From NCBI GenBank assembly GCA_034769895.1, contig CM068374.1, positions 357,465,802 to 357,529,801 on the forward strand: a stretch of DNA of 64,000 nucleotides, given 5' to 3'. The translations under genes and the position numbers were made by a program. This stretch comes from Magicicada septendecula. Lineage: Eukaryota; Arthropoda; Insecta; Hemiptera; Cicadidae. Shown piece after piece: positions 49,028 through 63,838 of the stretch (positions are counted from its first letter, which is position 1; every line of letters starts with the position of its first letter). The notes under the pieces are model-generated. The model ran no database searches, was not told the origin of the DNA, and saw only the letters and a list, made by a program, of their open reading frames with translations.

Positions 49028-50870
49028 AATATCGGTATGGAGAACCATACATGACTTCCATATTCTAAGATTTATATTTAAAATCATTTTCAGCCAAACA
49101 GCCAGGCTGTGTCTTACCTGCCTTTTTATTGCTGTATTAAATGAAAAATATTATATTACATTAAAATGAAAAAATTATAATTTTATTGCCTGGCAACAAA
49201 ATTATTTTATTTTTAACAATTACCATTGTTTCAAAAAGTTTAAATAAATTTTCAAGTACTTTACTCTTGTTAAAACGTAAAAGGTTGCAGGTAAACTACC
49301 CCTTCCCCTTAACCGATCTTCACCAAAATCGAAAGTCATTGAGACCTCTACAATTCAGGGACGTATGCAAAAAATTATTTGATTCTGTTTGAATTTGCGG
49401 CTGTTATCGTTTGCCATAGAAAATACGCTTGATAAAAAAACGTTGCAGGTAAACTACCCCTTCCCCTTAACCGATCTTCACCAAAAACAATAGGTCTTGA
49501 GTACTCTACAAATCAGGGCTGTATGCAAAACATTATTTGATTCTGTTTGAATTTGCGGCTGTTATCGTTTGCCATAGAAAATAAAACGTAAAAGGTTGCA
49601 GGTAAACTACCCCTTCCCCTTAACCGATCTTCACCAAAAACAATAGGTCTTGAGTACTCTACAAATCAGGACTGTATGCAAAACATTATTTGATTCTGTT
49701 TGAATTTGCGGCTGTTATCGTTTGCCATATAAAATACCCTTGTTAAAAAAACGTTGCAGGTAAACTACCCCTTTCCCTCAACCGATCTTCACCAAAAACA
49801 ACAGGTCTTGAGAAATCTACAATTCAGGGCTGTATGCGAAACATTATTTGATTCTGTTTGAATTTGCGGCTGTTATCGTTTGCCAAAAAAAAAAAAAATT
49901 TCCCTTGATAAAAAAAACCGTTGCAGGTAAACTACCCCTTCCCCTCAACCGATCTTCACCAAAAACAATAGGTCGCGAGTACTCTACAAATCAGGGCTGT
50001 ATGGAAAAAATTATTTGATTCTGTTTGAATTTGCGGCAGTTGTCGTTTGCCATAGAAAATACGCATGATAAAAAACGTTGCTGGTAAACTACCCCTTCCC
50101 CTCAACCGATCTTCACCAAAAACAATAGGTCTTGAGTACTCTACAAATCAGGGCTGTATGCAGAAAATTATTTGATTCTGTTTGAATTTGCGGCTGTTAT
50201 CGTTTGCCATAGAAAATACCCTTGTTAAAAAAACGTTGTAGGTAAACTACCCCTTTCCCTTAACCGATCTTCACCAAAAACAAAAGGTATTGAGAACTCT
50301 GCAATTTAGGGCTGTATGCAAATAATCTTTTCATTCTGTTTGAATTTGCGGCTGTTATCGTTTGCCATAGGAAATACCCTTGTTAAAACATAAAACGTTA
50401 CAGGTAAACTACCCCTTTCCCTTAACCGATCTTCACCAAAAACAATAGGTCTTGAGAACTCTACAATTCAGGGCTGTATGCGAAACATTATTTGATTCTG
50501 TTTGAATTTGCGGCTGTTATCGTTTGCCAAACAAACAAAATTTCCCTTGCTAAAAAAAAACCGTTGTAGGTAAACTACCCCTTTCCCTCAACCGATCTTC
50601 ACCAAAAACAATAGGTCGCGAGAACTCTGCAAAACCGGGCTGTATGCAAAAAATTATTTGATTCTGTTTGAATTTGCGGCAGTTATCGTTTGCCATAGAA
50701 AAAAAATCTACAGACAGACAGACACACAGACACACAGACACACAGACACACACACAGACACTTTTCGGAAAACGACTTTTTTTCATGTTTTGAGTGTAGT
50801 AGAATCAGAATCTGCAATAATCTCGAACACGATTTTTTTTGCCATCACCATACTTCCATTCCTTAAGGAA
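49028..50870 (-). mobile_element. Inverted HINE copy i (no hammerhead)
   Basis: Starts with the reversed 3' end AATATCGGTATGG and runs through the short tail and about nine core units to the reversed head. The head's last ~9 bp (TATGGAAGT) are missing, so the next copy starts directly after CCTTAAGGAA. Confidence 0.88.
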
Positions 50871-52395
50871 ATATCGGTATGGAGAACCATACATGACTTC
50901 CATATTCTAAGATTTATATTTAAAATCATTTTCAGCCAAACAACCAGGCTGTGTCTTACCTGCCTTTTTATTGCTGTATTAAATGAAAAATATTATATTA
51001 CATTAAAATGAAAAAATTATAATTTTATTGCCTGGCAACAAAATTATTTTATTTTTAACAATTACCATTGTTTCAAAAAGTTTAAATAAATTTTCAAGTA
51101 CTTTACTCTTGTTAAAACGTAAAAGGTTGCAGGTAAACTACCCCTTCCCCTTAACCGATCTTCACCAAAATCGAAAGTCATTGAGACCTCTACAATTCAG
51201 GGACGTATGCAAAAAATTATTTCATTCTGTTTGAATTTGCGGCTGTTATCGTTTGCCATAGAAAATACGCTTGATAAAAAAACGTTGCAGGTAAACTACC
51301 CCTTCCCCTTAACCGATATTCACCAAAAACAATAGGTCTTGAGTACTCTACAAATCAGGGCTGTATGCAAAACATTATTTGATTCTGTTTGAATTTGCGG
51401 CTGTTATCGTTTGCCATAGAAAATACCCTTGTTAAAAAAACGTTGCAGGTAAACTACCCCTTTCCCTCAACCGATCTTCACCAAAAACAATAGGTCTTGA
51501 GAAATCTACAATTCAGGGCTGTATGCGAAACATTATTTGATTCTGTTTGAATTTGCGGCTGTTATCGTTTGCCAAAAAAAAAAATTTCCCTTGATAAAAA
51601 AAACCGTTGCAGGTAAACTACCCCTTCCCCTCAACCGATCTTCACCAAAAACAATAGGTCGCGAGTACTCTACAAATCAGGGCTGTATGCAAAAAATTAT
51701 TTGATTCTGTTTGAATTTGCGGCAGTTGTCGTTTGCCATAGAAAATACGCATGATAAAAAACGTTGCTGGTAAACTACCCCTTCCCCTCAACCGATCATC
51801 ACCAAAAACAATAGGTCTTGAGTACTCTACAAATCAGGGCTGTATGCAGAAAATTATTTGATTCTGTTTGAATTTGCGGCTGTTATCGTTTGCCATAGAA
51901 AATACCCTTGTTAAAAAAACGTTGTAGGTAAACTACCCCTTTCCCTTAACCGATCTTCACCAAAAACAAAAGGTCTTGAGAACTCTACAATTTAGGGCTG
52001 TATGCAAATAATCTTTTCATTCTGTTTGAATTTGCGGCTGTTATCGTTTGCCATAGGAAATACCCTTGTTAAAACATAAAACGTTACCGGTAAACTACCC
52101 CTTTCCCTTAACCGATCTTTACCAAAAACAATAGGTCTTGAGAACTCTACAATTCAGGGCTGTATGCGAAACATTATTTGATTCTGTTTGAATTTGCGGC
52201 TGTTATCGTTTGCCAAACAAACAAAATTTCCCTTGCTAAAAAAAAACCGTTGCAGGTAAACTACCCCTTTCCCTCAACCGATCTTCACCAAAAACAATAG
52301 GTCGCGAGAACTCTGCAAAACCGGGCTGTATGCAAAAAATTATTTGATTCTGTTTGAATTTGCGGCAGTTATCGTTTGCCATAGAAAGAAAATCT

Positions 52396-52446
<51 letters not shown>

Positions 52447-52575
52447 CTTTTCGGAAAACGACTTTTTTTCATGTTTTGAGTGTAGTAGAATCAGAATCTG
52501 CAATAATCTCGAACACGATTTCTTTGCCATCACCATACTTCCATTCCTTAAGGAATATGGAAGTAATATGGAAGT
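50871..52575 (-). mobile_element. Inverted HINE copy ii (no hammerhead)
   Basis: Same type as copy i. Contains a pure (CAGA)n stretch at about 52397-52446. Ends with a complete head and an extra AATATGGAAGT before the next copy. Confidence 0.88.
52397..52446. repeat. (CAGA)n microsatellite
   Basis: About 12 perfect tetranucleotide units inside the HINE head. Other heads carry mixtures of CAGA and CACA units here, so this is the variable microsatellite of the element. Confidence 0.95.
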
Positions 52576-54420
52576 AAATATCGGTATGGAGAACCATACA
52601 TGACTTCCATATTCTAAGATTTATATTTAAAATCATTTTCAGCCAAACAGCCAGGCTGTGTCTTACCTGCCTTTTTATTGCTGTATTAAATGAAAAATAT
52701 TATATTACATTAAAATGCAAAAATTATAATTTTATTGCCTGGCAACAAAATTTTTTTTTTATTTTTAACAATTACCATTGTTTCAAAAAGTTTAAATAAA
52801 TTTTCAAGTACTTTACTCTTGTTAAAACGTAAAAGGTTGCAGGTAAACTACCCCTTCCCCTTAACCGATCTTCACCAAAATCGAAAGTCATTGAGATCTC
52901 TACAATTCAGGGACGTATGCAAAAAATTATTTGATTCTGTTTGAATTTGCGGCTGTTATCGTTTGCCATAGAAAATACGCTTGATAAAAAAACGTTGCAG
53001 GTAAACTACCCCTTCCCCTTAACCGATCTTCACCAAAATCGAAAGTCATTGAGACCTCTACAATTCAGGGACGTATGCAAAAAATTATTTCATTCTGTTT
53101 GAATTTGCGGCTGTTATCGTTTGCCATAGAAAATACGCTTGATAAAAAAACGTTGCAGGTAAACTACCCCTTCCCCTTAACCGATATTCACCAAAAACAA
53201 TAGGTCTTGAGTACTCTACAAATCAGGGCTGTATGCAAAACATTATTTGATTCTGTTTGAATTTGCGGCTGTTATCGTTTGCCATAGAAAATAAAACGTA
53301 AAAGGTTGCAGGTAAACTACCCCTTCCCCTTAACCGATCTTCACCAAAAACAATAGGTCTTGAGTACTCTACAAATCAGGACTGTATGCAAAACATTATT
53401 TGATTCTGTTTGAATTTGCGGCTGTTATCGTTTGCCATATAAAATACCCTTGTTAAAAAAACGTTGCAGGTAAACTACCCCTTTCCCTCAACCGATCTTC
53501 ACCAAAAACAATAGGTCTTGAGAAATCTACAATTCAGGGCTGTATGCGAAACATTATTTGATTCTGTTTGAATTTGCGGCTGTTATCGTTTGCCAAAAAA
53601 AAAAAAAATTTCCCTTGATAAAAAAAACCGTTGCAGGTAAACTACCCCTTCCCCTCAACCGATCTTCACCAAAAACAATAGGTCGCGAGTACTCTACAAA
53701 TCAGGGCTGTATGCAAAAAATTATTTGATTCTGTTTGAATTTGCGGCAGTTGTCGTTTGCCATAGAAAATACGCATGATAAAAAACGTTGCTGGTAAACT
53801 ACCCCTTCCCCTCAACCGATCTTCACCAAAAACAATAGGTCTTGAGTACTCTACAAATCAGGGCTGTATGCAGAAAATTATTTGATTCTGTTTGAATTTG
53901 CGGCTGTTATCGTTTGCCATAGAAAATACCCTTGTTAAAAAAACGTTGTAGGTAAACTACCCCTTTCCCTTAACCGATCTTCACCAAAAACAAAAGGTAT
54001 TGAGAACTCTACAATTTAGGGCTGTATGCAAATAATCTTTTCATTCTGTTTGAATTTGCGGCTGTTATCGTTTGCCATAGGAAATACCCTTGTTAAAACA
54101 TAAAACGTTACAGGTAAACTACCCCTTTCCCTTAACCGATCTTCACCAAAAACAATAGGTCTTGAGAACTCTACAATTCAGGGCTGTATGCATAACATTA
54201 TTTGATTCTGTTTGAATTTGCGGCTGTTATCGTTTGCCAAACAAACAAAATTTCCCTTGCTAAAAAAAAAACCGTTGCAGGTAAACTACCCCTTTCCCTC
54301 AACCGATCTTCACCAAAAACAATAGGTCGCGAGAACTCTGCAAAACCGGACTGTATGCAAAAAATTATTTGATTCTGTTTGAATTTGCGGCAGTTATCGT
54401 TTGCCATAGAAAAAAAATCT

Positions 54421-54451
<31 letters not shown>

Positions 54452-54590
54452 CACAGACAGACACACAGACACTTTTCGGAAAACGACTTTTTTTCATGTT
54501 TTGAGTGTAGTAGAATCAGAATCTGCAATAATCTCGAACACGATTTTTTTTGCCATCACCATACTTCCATTCCTTAAGGAATATGGAAGT
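52576..54590 (-). mobile_element. Inverted HINE copy iii (no hammerhead)
   Basis: Third head-to-tail copy, with about two more core units than copy ii and a complete head (GGAATATGGAAGT, end 54590). Host sequence resumes as AAAAAGTCGTTTTTCG. Confidence 0.88.
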
Positions 54591-56452
54591 AAAAAGTCGT
54601 TTTTCGAAAAGTGTCTGTCTGTGTGTCTGTAGATTTTTTTCTATGGCAAACGATAACAGCCGCAAATTCAAACAGAATCAAATAATTTTTTGCATACAGC
54701 CCTGATTTGTAGAGTACTCGCGACCTATTGTTTTTGGTGAAGATCGGTTAAGGGAAAGGGGTAGTTTACCTGCAACGGTTTTTTTTTATCAAGGGTAATT
54801 TTGTTTGTTTGGCAAACGATAACAGCCGCAAATTCAAACAGAATCAAATAATGTTTCGCATACTGCCCTGAATTGTAGAGTTCTCAAGATCTGTTGATTT
54901 TGGTACAGATCGGTTAAGGGAAAGGGGTAGTTTACCTGCAACGTTTCATGTTTTAACAAGGGTATTTCCTATGACAAACGATAACAGCCGCAAATTCAAA
55001 CATAATCAAATAATGTTTTGCATACTGCCCTGAATTGCAGAGTTCTCAAGACCTTTTGGTTTTGGTGAAGATCGGTTAAGGGGAAGGGGTAGTTTACCTG
55101 CAACGTTTTATGTTTTAAAAGGGTATTTTCTATGGCAAACGATAAGAGCCGCAAATTCAAACAGAATCAAATAATTCTTTGGCATGTAGACCTGATTTGT
55201 AGAGTACTCAAGACCTATTGATTTAGGTGAAGATCGGTTAAGGGAAAGGGGTAGTTTACCTGCAACAGTTTTTTTTAAACAAGTTAATTTTTTTCTATGG
55301 CAAACGATAATAGCCTCAAATTCAAACAGAATCAACTACTCTTTTGCACACAGCTCTGAATTATAAAGTTCTCAATACCTATTGGTTTTGGTGAAGATCG
55401 GTTAAGGGGAAGGGGTAGTTTACCTGCAACAGGTATGGTGATGGCAAAAAAATCGTGTTCGAGATTATTGCAGATTCTGATTGTGCTACACTCAAAACAT
55501 GAAAAAAAGTCATTTTTCGAAAAGTGTCTGTGTGCGTTTCTGTCTGTGTCTGTCTGTAGTTTTTTTCTATGGCAAACGATAGCAGCCGCAAATTCAAACT
55601 GAATCAAATCATTTTTTGCATACAGCCCTGATTTGTAGAGTGCTCACAACCTATTGTTTTTGGTGAAGATCGGTTGAGGGAAAGGGGTAGTTTACCGGCA
55701 ACATTTTTTTTTAATCAAGGGTAATTGTTTTCTATGGCAAACGATAACAGCCGCAAATTCAAACAGAATCAAATAATATTTTGCATACAGCCCTGAATTG
55801 TAGAGTTCTCAAGACCTATTGTTGTTGGTGAAGATCGGTTAAGGGAAAGGGGTAGTTTACCTATAACGTTTTATGTTTTAACAAGGGTTTTTTATATGGC
55901 AAACGATAATAGCCGCAAATTGAAACCGAATCAAATGATTATTTGCATACAGCCCTAAATTGTAGAGTACTCAAGACCTATTGATTTTGGTGAAGATCGG
56001 TTAAGGGAAAGGGGTAGTTTACCTGCAACGGTTTTTTTTAAACAAGTTAAATTTACTTCCATATTCCTTAAGAAAATGGAAGTATGGTGATGGCAAAAAC
56101 AATCGTGTTCGAGATTATTGCAGATTCTGATTGTACTACAGTCAAAACCTGAAAAAAAGTCGTTTTTTCGAAAAGTGTCTGTGTGTCTGTGTATCTATAG
56201 ATTTTTTTTTATGGCAAACGATAACAGCCGGAAATTCAAAGAGAATCAAATAATTTTTTGCATACTGCCCTGATTTGTAGAGTACTCAAGACCTTTTGGT
56301 TTTGGTGAAGATCGGTTAAGGGGAAGGGGTAGTTTACCTGCAACAAGAGTAAAGTACTTGAAAATTCATTTAAACTTTTTCAAACAATGGTAATTGTTAA
56401 AAATAAAATAATTTTGTTGCCAGCCAATAAAATTATAATTTTTTCCTTTTAA
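54591..56452 (+). repeat. Fourth long HINE unit, right part
   Basis: Continues the head interrupted at 49027 and follows 31406-33921, but is about 650 bp shorter because roughly four core units are missing (fusion near 55800). Confidence 0.85.
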
Positions 56453-57207
<755 letters not shown>

Positions 57208-57288
57208 TACAACGTTATCGGCAACAAAAAAGTAGTTTTTGTTAAAATTCCTTCCCGGGATATTTGGCCGTAGTCCAATGTTTTCTAC

Positions 57289-57335
57289 AAAATCAGACGT
57301 TTCGGCAATGCCATCGACTTCCATCATCAGTGAAA
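57289..57335 (-). ncRNA. Hammerhead-like motif (CA-block type)
   Basis: Identical to 30262-30308. Confidence 0.5.
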
Positions 57336-57506
57336 ATCGAGAGCGATAACGTGAGGTGGTATACGTTAGTGACCACAGTACTGTGGTTAAGGCTGAAGCA
57401 GTAACTAGAAAGAAGTAGTTTCTATGGTAATATTTCATTTCAAAAATGATTTTAAATATAAATCTTAGAATATGGAAGTCATGTATGGTTCTCCATACCG
57501 ATATTT

Positions 57507-60500
57507 ACTTCCATGTTCCTTAAGGAAATGGAAGTATGGTGATGGCAAAAATAATCGTGTTCGAGATTATTGCAGAATATGATTGTACTACACTCAAAAC
57601 ATGAAAAAAAGTCATTTTTCGAAAAGTGTGTGTGTGTGTGTGTCTGTGTGTGTGTCTGTCTGTGTGTCTATCTGTAGATTTTTTTCTATGGCAAACGATA
57701 ACAGCCGCAAATTCGAACAGAATCAAATAATTTTTTGCATACAGCCCTGATTTATAGAGTTCTCGCGACCTATTGCTTTTGGTGAAGATCGGTTGAGGGA
57801 AAGGGGTAGTTTACCTGCATCAGTTTTTTTTTATCAAGGGTAATTTTGTTTGTTTGGCAAACGATAACAGCCGCAAATTCAAACATAATCAAATAATATT
57901 TTGCATACTGCCCTGAATTGTAGAGTTCTCAGGACCTTTTGTTTTTGGTGAAGATCGGTTATGGGAAAGGGGTAGTTTACCTGCAACGTTTTATGTTTTA
58001 AAAGGGTATTTTCTATGGCAAACGATAAGAGCCGCAAATTCAAACAGAATCAAATACGTTTTTGCATACAGCCCTGATTTCTTGAGTACTAAAGACCTTT
58101 TGTTTTTGGTGAAGATCGGTTAAGGGAAAGGGGTAGTTTACCTGCCACATTTTTTGTTTTATCAAGGGTATTTTGTATGGCAAACGATAACAGCCGCAAA
58201 GTCAAACAAAATCACATAATATTTTGCATATAGCCCTGAATTATAGAGTTCTCAAGACCTATTGTTTTTGGTGAAGATCGGTTAAGGGAAAGGGGTAGTT
58301 TACCAGCAACAGTTTTTTATCAAGGGTAATTTTTTTTACTTCCATGTTCCTTAAGGAAATGGAAGTATGGTGATGGCAAAAAAAATCGTGTTCGAGATTA
58401 TTGCAGATTCTGATTGTACTACACTCAAAACATGAAAAAAAGTCGTTTTTCGAAAAGTGTCTGTCTGTGTGTCTGTAGATTTTTTTCTATGGCAAACGAT
58501 AACAGCCGCAAATTCAAACAGAATCAAATAATTTTTTGCATACAGCTCTGATTTGTAGAGTACTCGCGACCTATTGTTTTTGGTGAAGATCGGTTAAGGG
58601 AAAGGGGTAGTTTACCTGCAACGGTTTTTTTTTATCAAGGGTAATTTTGTTTGTTTGGCAAACGATAACAGCCGCAAATTCAAACAGAATCAAATAATGT
58701 TTCGCATACAGCCCTGAATTGTAGAGTTCTCAAGATCTGTTGATTTTGGTACAGATCGGTTAAGGGAAAGGGGTAGTTTACCTGCAACGTTTCATGTTTT
58801 AACAAGGGTATTTCCTATGACAAACGATAACAGCCGCAAATTCAAACATAATCAAATAATGTTTTGCATACTGCCCTGAATTGCAGAGTTCTCAAGACCT
58901 TTTGGTTTTGGTGAAGATCGGTTAAGGGGAAGGGGTAGTTTACCTGCAACGTTTTATGTTTTAAAAGGGTATTTTCTATGGCAAACGATAAGAGCCGCAA
59001 ATTCAAACAGAATCAAATACTTTTTTGCATACAGCCCTGTTTTGTTGAGTACTAAAGACACATTGTTTTTGGTGAAGATCGGTTAAGGGAAAGGGGTAGT
59101 TTACCAGACACTTTTTTGTTTTTGTCAAGGGTATTTTATATGGCAAACGATAACAGCCGCAAATTCAAGCAGAATCATATAATATTTTGCATACAGCCCT
59201 GAAATATAGAGTTCTCAAGACCTGTTGGTTTTGGTGAAGATCGGTTAAGGGAATAAGGTTGTTTACCAGCAACATTTTATGTTTTATCAAGGGTAATTTT
59301 TTTTTCGAACGATAACTGCCGTACATTAAAACAGAATCAACTACTCTTCTGCATACCTTTTTGAATTATACAGAACTCAAGGTCTGTTGATTTTGTTGAA
59401 GATCGGTTAAGGGAAAGGGGTAGTTTACCTGCAACGTTTTATGTTTTAACAAGGGTATTTTTTCTGTGACGAACGATAACTGCCGTAAATTCAAAGAGAA
59501 TCAACTAATGTTTTGCATACAGCCCTGAATTGTAGAGTTCTCAAGACCTATTGTTTTTGGTGAAGATCGGTTAATGGAATAGGGTAGTTTACCAGCAACG
59601 TTTTATGTTTTATCAAGGGTGTTTTCTATGGCAAACGATAAGAGCCGCAAATTCAAACAGAATCAAATAATTGTTTGCATACAGGCCTGAATTGTAGACT
59701 ACCTAAGACCTGTCGTTTTTGGTGAAGATCGGTTAAGGGAAAGGGGTAGTTTACCTGCAACGGTTTTTTATCAAGGGTAATTTTTTACTTCCATATTCCT
59801 TAAGGAATGGAAGTATGGTGATTTCTATAGTAAACGATAACAGCCGCAAATTCAAGCAGAATCAAATGATGTTTGCATACAGCCCTGTATTGTAGAGTTC
59901 TCAATACGTATTGGTGTTGGTGAAGATCGGTTAAGGGAAAGGGGTAGTTTACCTGCAACATTTTATGTTGTAACAAGAGAAATGTTTCCATGACGAACGA
60001 TAACTGCCGCACATTCAAACAGAATCAAATATTTTTTTGCATGCTTCGCTTAATTGTAGAGGACGGAAGGGCTGTTGATTTTGGAGAAGATCGGTTAAGA
60101 GAAAGGGGTAGTTTACCTGAAACATTTTATGATTTAACAAGAGCAAAGTACTTAATTTTTATAAATAAAGTATCCTGATAAGAAGCTCATAGTAATCCAC
60201 TGTAGAAATGTAGATGAAATATCTATAAATGAAGAAGTTATGTGAACGGGGTGGGGGTAATTTTCTATTATTAAAAATTATAGTTGAAGGTGGAGGGGAG
60301 AATTTTTTATATGTGTACTACGTTATCGGCAACAAAGAAGTAGTTTTTTGTTAAAATTGCTTCCCGGGATGTTTGACCGTAGTCCAATGTTTTCTGCAAA
60401 ACCAGACTTTTCGGCAGTGCCATCAACTGCCATCATCGGTGAAAATCGAGTGCGAAAACGTGAGGTGGTATATGTTAGTGACCACAGTACTGTGGTTAAT

Positions 60501-60614
60501 CTGAAGCAATAAGTAGAAAGACATAGTTTCTATGGAAATATTTCATTTCGAAAATGATTTTAAATATAAATCTTAGAACATGGAAGTCATGTTTGGTTCT
60601 CCATACCGATATTT
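57507..60614 (+). repeat. Fifth HINE unit, ending in a hammerhead half
   Basis: Head at 57507, core units, further heads at 58338 and a truncated one at 59787, then a 3' half like that of the 35.8-38.0 kb element. It ends at CGATATT near 60614 and is directly followed by a core unit, not a head. Confidence 0.85.
60396..60444 (-). ncRNA. Hammerhead-like motif, core-mutated
   Basis: Minus strand: CCGAUGA, stem II GGCAGU/ACUGCC, GAAA, AGUC. The U4-to-C change is shared with 37782-37828 and 63620-63666. Confidence 0.45.
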
Positions 60615-63600
60615 TTCTATGGTAAACGATAACAGCCGCAAATTCAAACAGAATCAAATGATGTCTTGCATACAGCCCTGTATTGTAGAGTTCTCAATAC
60701 CTATTGGTGTTGGTGAAGATCGGTTTAGGGAAAGGGGTAGTTTACCAGCAACGTTTTATGTTTTAAAAGGGTATTTTTTATGGCAAACGATAAGAGCCGC
60801 AAATTCAAACAGAATCAAATACATTTTTGCATACAGCCCTGTTTTGTTGAGTACTAAAGACCTATTGTTTTTGGTGAAGATCGGTTATGGGAAAGGGGTA
60901 GTTTACCTGCAACGTTTTATGTTTTAAAAGGGTATTTTCTATGGCAAACGATAAGAGCCGCAAATTCAAACAGAATCAAATACGTTTTTGCATACAGCCC
61001 TGATTTCTTGAGTACTAAAGACCTTTTGTTTTTGGTGAAGATCGGTTAAGGGAAAGGGGTAGTTTACCTGCCACATTTTTTGTTTTATCAAGGGTATTTT
61101 GTATGGCAAACGATAACAGCCGCAAAGTCAAACAAAATCACATAATATTTTGCATATAGCCCTGAATTATAGAGTTCTCAAGACCTATTGTTTTTGGTGA
61201 AGATCGGTTAAGGGAAAGGGGTAGTTTACCAGCAACAGTTTTTTATCAAGGGTAATTTTTTTTACTTCCATGTTCCTTAAGGAAATGGAAGTATGGTGAT
61301 GGCAAAAAAAATCGTGTTCGAGATTATTGCAGATTCTGATTGTACTACACTCAAAACATGAAAAAAAGTCGTTTTTCGAAAAGTGTCTGTCTGTGTGTCT
61401 GTCTGTGTGTCTGTAGATTTTTTTCTATGGCAAACGATAACAGCCGCAAATTCAAACAGAATCAAATAATTTTTTGCATACTGCCCTGATTTGTAGAGTA
61501 CTCGCGACCTATTGTTTTTGGTGAAGATCGGTTAAGGGAAAGGGGTAGTTTACCTGCAACGGTTTTTTTTATCAAGGGTAATTTTGTTTGTTTGGCAAAC
61601 GATAACAGCCGCAAATTCAAACAGAATCAAATAATGTTTCGCATACAGCCCTGAATTGTAGAGTTCTCAAGATCTGTTGATTTTGGTACAGATCGGTTAA
61701 GGGAAAGGGGTAGTTTACCTGCAACGTTTCATGTTTTAACAAGGGTATTTCCTATGACAAACGATAACAGCCGAAAATTCAAACATAATCAAATAATGTT
61801 TTGCATACTGCCCTGAATTGCAGATTTCTCAAGACCTTTTGGTTTTGGTGAAGATCGGTTAAGGGGAAGGGGTAGTTTACCTGCAACGTTTTATGTTTTA
61901 AAAGGGTATTTTCTATGGCAAACGATAAGAGCCGCAAATTCAAACAGAATCAAATACTTTTTTGCATACAGCCCTGTTTTGTTGAGTACTAAAGACACAT
62001 TGTTTTTGGTGAAGATCGGTTAAGGGAAAGGGGTAGTTTACCAGACACTTTTTTGTTTTTGTCAAGGGTATTTTATATGGCAAACGATAACAGCCGCAAA
62101 TTCAAGCAGAATCATATAATATTTTGCATACAGCCCTGAAATATAGAGTTCTCAAGACCTGTTGGTTTTGGTGAAGATCGGTTAAGGGAATAAGGTTGTT
62201 TACCAGCAACATTTTATGTTTTATCAAGGGTAATTTTTTTTTCGAACGATAACTGCCGTACATTAAAACAGAATCAACTACTCTTCTGCATACCTTTTTG
62301 AATTATACAGAACTCAAGGTCTGTTGATTTTGTTGAAGATCGGTTAAGGGAAAGGGGTAGTTTACCTGCAACGTTTTATGTTTTAACAAGGGTATTTTTT
62401 CTGTGACGAACGATAACTGCCGTAAATTCAAAGAGAATCAACTAATGTTTTGCATACAGCCCTGAATTGTAGAGTTCTCAAGACCTATTGTTTTTGGTGA
62501 AGATCGGTTAATGGAATAGGGTAGTTTACCAGCAACGTTTTATGTTTTATCAAGGGTGTTTTCTATGGCAAACGATAAGAGCCGCAAATTCAAACAGAAT
62601 CAAATAATTGTTTGCATACAGGCCTGAATTGTAGACTACCTAAGACCTGTCGTTTTTGGTGAAGATCGGTTAAGGGAAAGGGGTAGTTTACCTGCAACGG
62701 TTTTTTATCAAGGGTAATTTTTTTCTATAGTAAACGATAACAGCCGCAAATTCAAGCAGAATCAAATGATGTTTGCATACAGCCCTGTATTGTAGAGTTC
62801 TCAATACGTATTGGTGTTGGTGAAGATCGGTTAAGGGAAAGGGGTAGTTTACCAGCAACATTTTATGTTTTAACAAGGGTAATTTTTTATACGACGAACG
62901 ATAACTGCCGTAAATTCAAACAGAATAAACTAGGTTTTTGCATACCTTTTTGAACTAAAGAGAACTCAAGGTCTGTTGATTTTGTTGAAGATTGGTTAAG
63001 GGAAGGGGTAGTTTATTAGCAACGTTTTATGTTTTAAAAAGGGTAATTTTTCTATGACGAACAATAACTGCCGTAAATTCAATGAGAATAAAATAATTTT
63101 TTGCACCCCCTGAGTTGCAGAGAGCTCAAGGTCTATTGATTTTGGTGAAGATCGGTTAAGGGAAAGGGGTAGTTTACCTGCAACATTTTATGTTGTAACA
63201 AGAAAAATGTTTCCATGACGAACGATAACTGCCGCACATTCAAACAGAATCAAATATTTTTTTGCATGCTTCGCTTAATTGTAGAGGACGGAAGGGCTGT
63301 TGATTTTGGAGAAGATCGGTTAAGAGAAAGGGGTAGTTTACCTGAAACATTTTATGATTTAACAAGAGCAAAGTACTTAATTTTTATAAATAAAGTATCC
63401 TGATAAGAAGCTCATAGTAACCCACTGTAGAAATGTAGATGAAATATCTATAAATGAAGAAGTTATGTGAACGGGGTGGGGGTAATTTTCTATTATTAAA
63501 AATTATAGTTGAAGGTGGAGGGGAGAATTTTTTATATGTGTACTACGTTATCGGCAACAAAGAAGTAGTTTTTTGTTAAAATTGCTTCCCGGGATGTTTG

Positions 63601-63838
63601 ACCGTAGTCCAATGTTTTCTGCAAAACCAGACTTTTCGGCAGTGCCATCAACTGCCATCATCGGTGAAAATCGAGTGCGAAAACGTGAGGTGGTATATGT
63701 TAGTGACCACAGTACTGTGGTTAATCTGAAGCAATAAGTAGAAAGACATAGTTTCTATGGAAATATTTCATTTCGAAAATGATTTTAAATATAAATCTTA
63801 GAACATGGAAATCATGTTTGGTTCTCCATACCGATATT
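60615..63838 (+). repeat. Tandem duplicate of about 57.96-60.61 kb
   Basis: From about 60890 the order of units, the head at 61264 and the 3' half repeat the preceding 2.7-2.9 kb with small differences, including an extra stretch near 62715-63180. Confidence 0.88.
63620..63666 (-). ncRNA. Hammerhead-like motif, core-mutated
   Basis: Same sequence as 60396-60444. Confidence 0.45.
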
